Source of the DNA: Selenomonas dianae
GTDB taxonomy: Bacteria > Bacillota > Negativicutes > Selenomonadales > Selenomonadaceae
Direction of reading: 5' to 3'
Assembly: GCF_030644225.1 (NCBI RefSeq)
Contig: NZ_CP128650.1
Span: 1,250,001-1,314,000, forward strand
Length of the DNA stretch: 64,000 nucleotides
The position numbers and the translations under genes were made by a program. Positions 60,564 through 64,000 of this stretch are shown here, piece after piece. The notes under the pieces were generated by a model. The model had not been told where the DNA came from. It saw only the letters and a list, made by a program, of their open reading frames with translations, and ran no database searches. Within the stretch, counting starts at the first letter, position 1. Each line of letters opens with the position of its first letter.

Positions 60564-61889
60564 TTATTTTGGCGGATGACTTTTTCGCCACATCTTAATC
60601 CAATCCAGACGTTCGCGAAACCGTCCTTCCATTCCCTGCTCCGTCGGTTGATAGTACGTTTTCCCAACGAGCGAATCCGGCAGACACTGCATATTCGTAA
60701 TACGCTCCTCCGTATCGTGTGCATATTGGTAGCCCTTGCCATAATCCAGATCCTTCATGAGCCTCGTCGGCGCATTTCGGATCACGAGCGGAACGGGTTC
60801 GGCTAACATATTCCGCGCATCTGCAGCAGCAGCGAGGTATGCCGTCTCCATCGCATTGGACTTTGGCGCGAGGGACAGGTAGATCACCGCCTCAGTCAGA
60901 TGGACATTGCACTCGGGGAACCCGATGTAGTGGCACGCCTGATATGCCGCAACAGCAATCTGAAGCGCCCTCGGATCGGCAAGCCCCACATCCTCCGCCG
61001 CAAAGCGCGTCACACGTCGAGCCACATAGAGAGGATCCTCCCCCGCCTCAAGCATACGTGCGAGCCAGTAGACCGCCGCATCGGGATCCGAGTTGCGCAT
61101 CGACTTGTGCAGTGCCGAGATGAGGTTATAGTGCTCCTCACCGCTCTTATCGTAAAGAAGGGATTTCCGCGAAATACATTGGGCGAGATTTTCCTCCGTC
61201 ACATAGATCTCGCCGCCGCGCTCATCCGCATTCAGAACGAGCATTTCGAGCGTGGAGAGGGCGCTGCGTGCGTCACCGTTTGCAAATGCGGCGACTGCCG
61301 TCATGCCTTCCTCGGAGAGATGAATCTTCATCGAGCCGAGCCCACGCTCCGATGAGATCGCATATTGGAGCAGCCGCTTGATGTCCTCTGTCGTAAGCCC
61401 CTGCAGGACAAAGACACGGCAGCGTGACAGGAGTGCGCTGTTGATCTCAAACGAGGGATTCTCCGTCGTCGCTCCGATCAGCACAATGCTCCCGCGTTCG
61501 ACAAAGGGCAGAAAAGCATCCTGCTGCGCCTTGTTGAAGCGATGAATCTCATCCACAAAGACGATGATGCGCTCTCCGTATATGCGGCGGCGATCCGCCT
61601 CCTGCATAACCGCGCGAATATCCTTAATGCCGCTTGTCACCGCCGAGAAATTGATGAATTTCGCCTGTGTGCGTGCCGCAATGATCTGAGCGAGCGTTGT
61701 CTTCCCGACCCCGGGCGGTCCCCAAAAGATCATGGAGGTGATGTGATCGCTCTCGATGAGGCGGCGCAGTATCTTCCCTGTACCAAGAAGATGCTGCTGC
61801 CCGACAAACTCCTCAAGCGACTGCGGACGAACGCGCTCGGCGAGCGGCTGATAGACCGCACGCTCAAAGAGACCGCCCTGACCGTCCAT
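60564..61889 (-). CDS. rarA: Replication-associated recombination ATPase RarA (MgsA)
   Basis: 441 residues from ATG 61889 (AGAGGGG upstream; a GTG at 61895 is also possible). N-terminal RVRPQSLEEFVGQQHLLGTG, Walker A GPPGVGKTT, Walker B IVFVDEIHRFNKAQQD, sensor IGATTENPSFEIN, and the C-terminal tetramerisation part with LPDSLVGKTYYQPTEQGMEG. RarA acts at stalled forks with SSB. An AT-rich spacer separates it from speD. Confidence 0.96.
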   Translation of the reverse strand: MDGQGGLFERAVYQPLAERVRPQSLEEFVGQQHLLGTGKILRRLIESDHITSMIFWGPPGVGKTTLAQIIAARTQAKFINFSAVTSGIKDIRAVMQEADRRRIYGERIIVFVDEIHRFNKAQQDAFLPFVERGSIVLIGATTENPSFEINSALLSRCRVFVLQGLTTEDIKRLLQYAISSERGLGSMKIHLSEEGMTAVAAFANGDARSALSTLEMLVLNADERGGEIYVTEENLAQCISRKSLLYDKSGEEHYNLISALHKSMRNSDPDAAVYWLARMLEAGEDPLYVARRVTRFAAEDVGLADPRALQIAVAAYQACHYIGFPECNVHLTEAVIYLSLAPKSNAMETAYLAAAADARNMLAEPVPLVIRNAPTRLMKDLDYGKGYQYAHDTEERITNMQCLPDSLVGKTYYQPTEQGMEGRFRERLDWIKMWRKSHPPK

Positions 61890-61929
61890 CCTCACATTCC
61901 CCTCTCATACGCATATTCTTTCATAATGA

Positions 61930-61958
61930 ATTATCGCACAAAAAAGAAACTTAAGCAA
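61930..61958 (-). promoter_or_regulatory. Promoter of rarA
   Basis: TTGCTT (61953-61958 on the minus strand), 17-bp spacer, GATAAT (61930-61935) with TG extension (TGC-GATAAT), about 40 bp before the rarA start. Confidence 0.6.
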
Positions 61959-62000
61959 CAAAAACGTTTGGGAATTTCTTTTTCGCTGTTTGCACAAGAA

Positions 62001-62045
62001 AACGGGACTGCCGCACGAAAGTTTTGTGCGGCGATCCCGTTTTTT
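62001..62045. terminator. Terminator, bidirectional, serving the leftward surface-protein gene
   Basis: Stem AACGGGA-ct-GCCGCAC pairs with GTGCGGC-gat-CCCGTT, loop GAAAGTTTT. The plus strand ends in TTTTTT; the minus strand ends in TTTTCTTGT. It lies past the MITE-like element from the surface gene's stop. Confidence 0.8.
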
Positions 62046-62062
62046 AGGAAATCGCTGATCAT

Positions 62063-62084
62063 AGCGATTCCCTAGGGAATCGCT
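62063..62084. repeat. Perfect 22-bp palindrome at the edge of the MITE-like element
   Basis: Arms AGCGATTCCCT and AGGGAATCGCT. The right arm is the start of the left terminal repeat of the element at 62072-62240, and the left arm continues as a partial second copy of the same motif (62051-62073). This suggests two end sequences meeting head to head. Confidence 0.75.
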
Positions 62085-62240
62085 GATAAAATGAAGTCCG
62101 TCGGATTGGTGCAGATTTTTTGTCCTGTCAAGGAGACAAACCGGACGCATAGCATAGACTATGTGGAGGATTTGTCGACATAGACAGGGCGAAAAAGATG
62201 TGCTAAGACGGCGGTGCTGAATTTATCAGTGCTTCCCTAG
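62072..62240. mobile_element. MITE-like element, 169 bp
   Basis: Left end CTAGGGAATCGCTGATAAA (62072-62090) and right end TTTATCAGTGCTTCCCTAG (62222-62240) are inverted repeats matching at 17 of 19 positions. The inside carries no recognisable gene and no transposase. Such short TIR elements are mobilised in trans by full-length transposons or fold into structured repeats. No clear target duplication is visible. Family not recognised. Confidence 0.6.
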
Positions 62241-62295
62241 TTATCCTCCGATTTGTTTCCTCGACAGGACAGATGTCTGTTGGATCGGCAATTCC

Positions 62296-64000
62296 TCAGT
62301 CGAGACGCAGCCCCTCGATGCTGAAATCGGATGCCATGTGAAAACGATAGATGCCGAGTGCTGCGGCGGAGACGGGGCGCGGCGAGCCATAGAGGTAGAC
62401 GGTGTCGCCGACCCCCATGTCGAAGCGCGGCGTCGCGTCCTGCACGAGTGCGGCAAGGATGCCGTTTGCGGTCGGCATGGCATTGACAGTGCAAGCCGTC
62501 GCGTTGCCCGCCGCCTGTCGGATGCGGTAGTTGCCGAGGACACCGTCGCTCACGCTGCCGATGCGTCCTGTGATGTCGTAGGTGCCTAGCGTGTCGGTAT
62601 TCGTAATCGTACTGCCAAATGCAATGCCGTCCGAACCGAATACGCGCTCGTCCTCACCGTCCGCAAAGCCGTCCGCACGTCCCGTAAAGGCGGGCAGCGG
62701 CTCGCCCTGCACAAGGCTCTGCGCGTCGGCGGTCAGCGTGAGGTCGCGATGTGTGATATTGCCCGCGCCCTGCGCGGCGGTCGCGGCGAGGCTGTAGTTG
62801 TCTGCAGCCGCGCCTGTGAGTGCGACACCCGTGTAGCCCACCGCATTTGCCGTCGCGACATCCTTGCTGTTGTACGCCGCGCCCGTGGCGGTTGCTGTCA
62901 CAAGGTTCTCCTCGCCCGCAACGACATTATTCAGTGCCGCATGGAACTTCGACGCATCTGCGGCAGTTGTGCCGTCGTAGGTCTTACTCTGCGCCGCAAC
63001 TGCGCCGAGGGTCAGCGCACGCCGCGTGATCGTGCCCGCGCCCTGCGCGGTATTCGCGATGCTGTAGTTCCCCGCGCCCGCACCCGTAAGCGCAACGCCC
63101 GTATAGTTGACCTTGCTTGCCTTGGCAACGTTCTTATCGTTGTATGCTGCGCCCGCAGCGGTCGCCGCTACGAGGTTTTCCTCGCCCGCGACAACGTTTC
63201 CGAGTGTTGCGCGGAACGCTGCTGCGTCTGCGGCGGTTGTACCGTCGTAGGTCTTTGTCTGCGCCGTGACCGCGCCAACGGTCAGCGTGCGCTTTGCAAT
63301 CGTACCTGTACCCTGCGCCGTCGTCGCGGCGAGGCTGTAGTTGCCCGCATCCGCACCCGCGAGGGCGACACCCGTGTAGTCAATGCGGTTCGCCGCAGCG
63401 ACGTTTTTGTCGTTATACGTCGCACCTGTGGCGGCGGCTGTGACATTATCCCCCGCGATGGTATTGCCGAGCGCCGCGCGGAACTTCGATGCGTCGGCGG
63501 CTCTCGTGCCGTCGTAGGTCTTTGTCTGCGCTGTGACTTCGCCAAGGGTCAGCGCACGGGGCGTGATTGTACCTGCACCCTGCGCGGTACTCGCGATACT
63601 GTAGTTCCCCGCGCCCGTACCTCTGAGCGCAAGCCCTGTGTAGTTGACCGTGGTTGCCGCAGCAACGTTCTTGTCGTTGTACGCCGCGCCCATGGCGGTC
63701 GCCGCTATACTGCTTTCCTCGCCCGCGACGACATTTCCGAGTGTCGCATGGAACTGCGCTGCGTCTGCGGCGGTTGTGCCGTCATAGGTCTTTGTCTGCG
63801 CCGCGACGGTATCAACGGTCAGCGCACGCCGCGTGATTGTGCCCGCACCCTGCGCGGTGTTCGCGATGCTATAGTTCCCCGCGCCCGTGCCTGTGAGCTG
63901 AACACCCGTGTAGGTGACCTTGTTCGCCCCTGCGACATTCTTGTCGTTGTAGGTCGCGCCCGCAGCGGTCGCTGTGACAAGGTTCTCCTCGCCCGCGACG
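62296..64000 (-). CDS. Large surface protein with YDG repeats, C-terminal part (5' end outside the window)
   Basis: The frame is open from the right edge to TGA at 62296, giving about 567 residues. At least four tandem units of about 88-91 residues, each with YNDKNVA, YTGVALTG, GNYSIANTAQG and KTYDGTTAADA, belong to the YDG domain of filamentous surface adhesins. A MBG-like domain follows (ADAQSLVQGEPLPAFTG, ADGFADGEDERVF), then a 90-residue unique end. No LPXTG or membrane anchor at the C-terminus. It would be an exported repeat adhesin, common in Negativicutes. Confidence 0.85.
   Translation of the reverse strand, partial: VAGEENLVTATAAGATYNDKNVAGANKVTYTGVQLTGTGAGNYSIANTAQGAGTITRRALTVDTVAAQTKTYDGTTAADAAQFHATLGNVVAGEESSIAATAMGAAYNDKNVAAATTVNYTGLALRGTGAGNYSIASTAQGAGTITPRALTLGEVTAQTKTYDGTRAADASKFRAALGNTIAGDNVTAAATGATYNDKNVAAANRIDYTGVALAGADAGNYSLAATTAQGTGTIAKRTLTVGAVTAQTKTYDGTTAADAAAFRATLGNVVAGEENLVAATAAGAAYNDKNVAKASKVNYTGVALTGAGAGNYSIANTAQGAGTITRRALTLGAVAAQSKTYDGTTAADASKFHAALNNVVAGEENLVTATATGAAYNSKDVATANAVGYTGVALTGAAADNYSLAATAAQGAGNITHRDLTLTADAQSLVQGEPLPAFTGRADGFADGEDERVFGSDGIAFGSTITNTDTLGTYDITGRIGSVSDGVLGNYRIRQAAGNATACTVNAMPTANGILAALVQDATPRFDMGVGDTVYLYGSPRPVSAAALGIYRFHMASDFSIEGLRLD

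Larger units (their letters stand above)
61890..62295. other. Gene-free stretch between rarA and the repeat-rich surface gene
   Basis: About 400 bp. Contains the rarA promoter (61930-61958), a strong terminator (62001-62045), a perfect 22-bp palindrome (62063-62084) and a MITE-like element (62072-62240). No coding frame with an SD was found. Confidence 0.75.

Overview
The window looks like a chromosome segment of a Negativicutes bacterium, most likely Selenomonas or a close relative. It is moderately GC-rich and has dense, ATGA-coupled operons on the minus strand. It carries a GatCAB amidotransferase, a SpeA/SpeB/SpeE/SpeD polyamine route, a CobA-HemD fusion in a tetrapyrrole cluster, TmcAL, ComEC/ComEA and the C-terminal end of a YDG-repeat surface protein. 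The genus is inferred from gene content only.

Positions 1-19862 are the early, packaging and lysogeny part of an integrated siphovirus-like prophage; the rest of its structural genes lie beyond the left edge. Read leftward from about 15.7 kb, the minus strand carries small early genes, a recombination set (SMC-like ATPase, RecT, MBL-fold protein), an HNH protein, an initiator gene with built-in iterons, a DnaC-like loader, accessory nucleic-acid enzymes, an antirepressor, Dam-type methylase, SSB, a putative late regulator, and then the lambda-order block small terminase, large terminase, gpW-like, portal. The plus strand (15.9-19.8 kb) is the lysogeny arm: two related XRE repressors with different DNA-binding heads, a two-gene AT-rich cargo, and a large serine integrase ending 53 bp from the 3' end of rlmD.

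From 19.86 kb to the right edge is host chromosome. The main transcription units are: mnmA through hypothetical genes to speA-speE-speB, then gatC-gatA-gatB-gph-rlmD (both leftward); tmcAL and a DUF815 ATPase (rightward); a lipid kinase and a flippase (leftward); sirC-hemA-hemC-cobA/hemD-hemB-hemL, making tetrapyrrole precursors from glutamyl-tRNA; surE; tRNA-Lys; malate dehydrogenase; tRNA-Tyr and tRNA-Met; dtd-aminopeptidase-...-greA-lysS; an M18 peptidase; tRNA-Pro; comEA-comEC; speD and rarA. At the far right a MITE-like element sits between a terminator and the end of a repetitive adhesin gene.

The least explained parts are (i) the duplicated XRE repressor modules, each facing divergent tiny membrane-protein genes, (ii) the two-gene membrane/coiled-coil cargo beside the integrase, (iii) 12-bp iterons inside the phage initiator gene, (iv) a perfect terminator for one gene buried inside the convergent neighbour's coding sequence, and (v) a NYN-nuclease/ribbon-helix-helix fusion.
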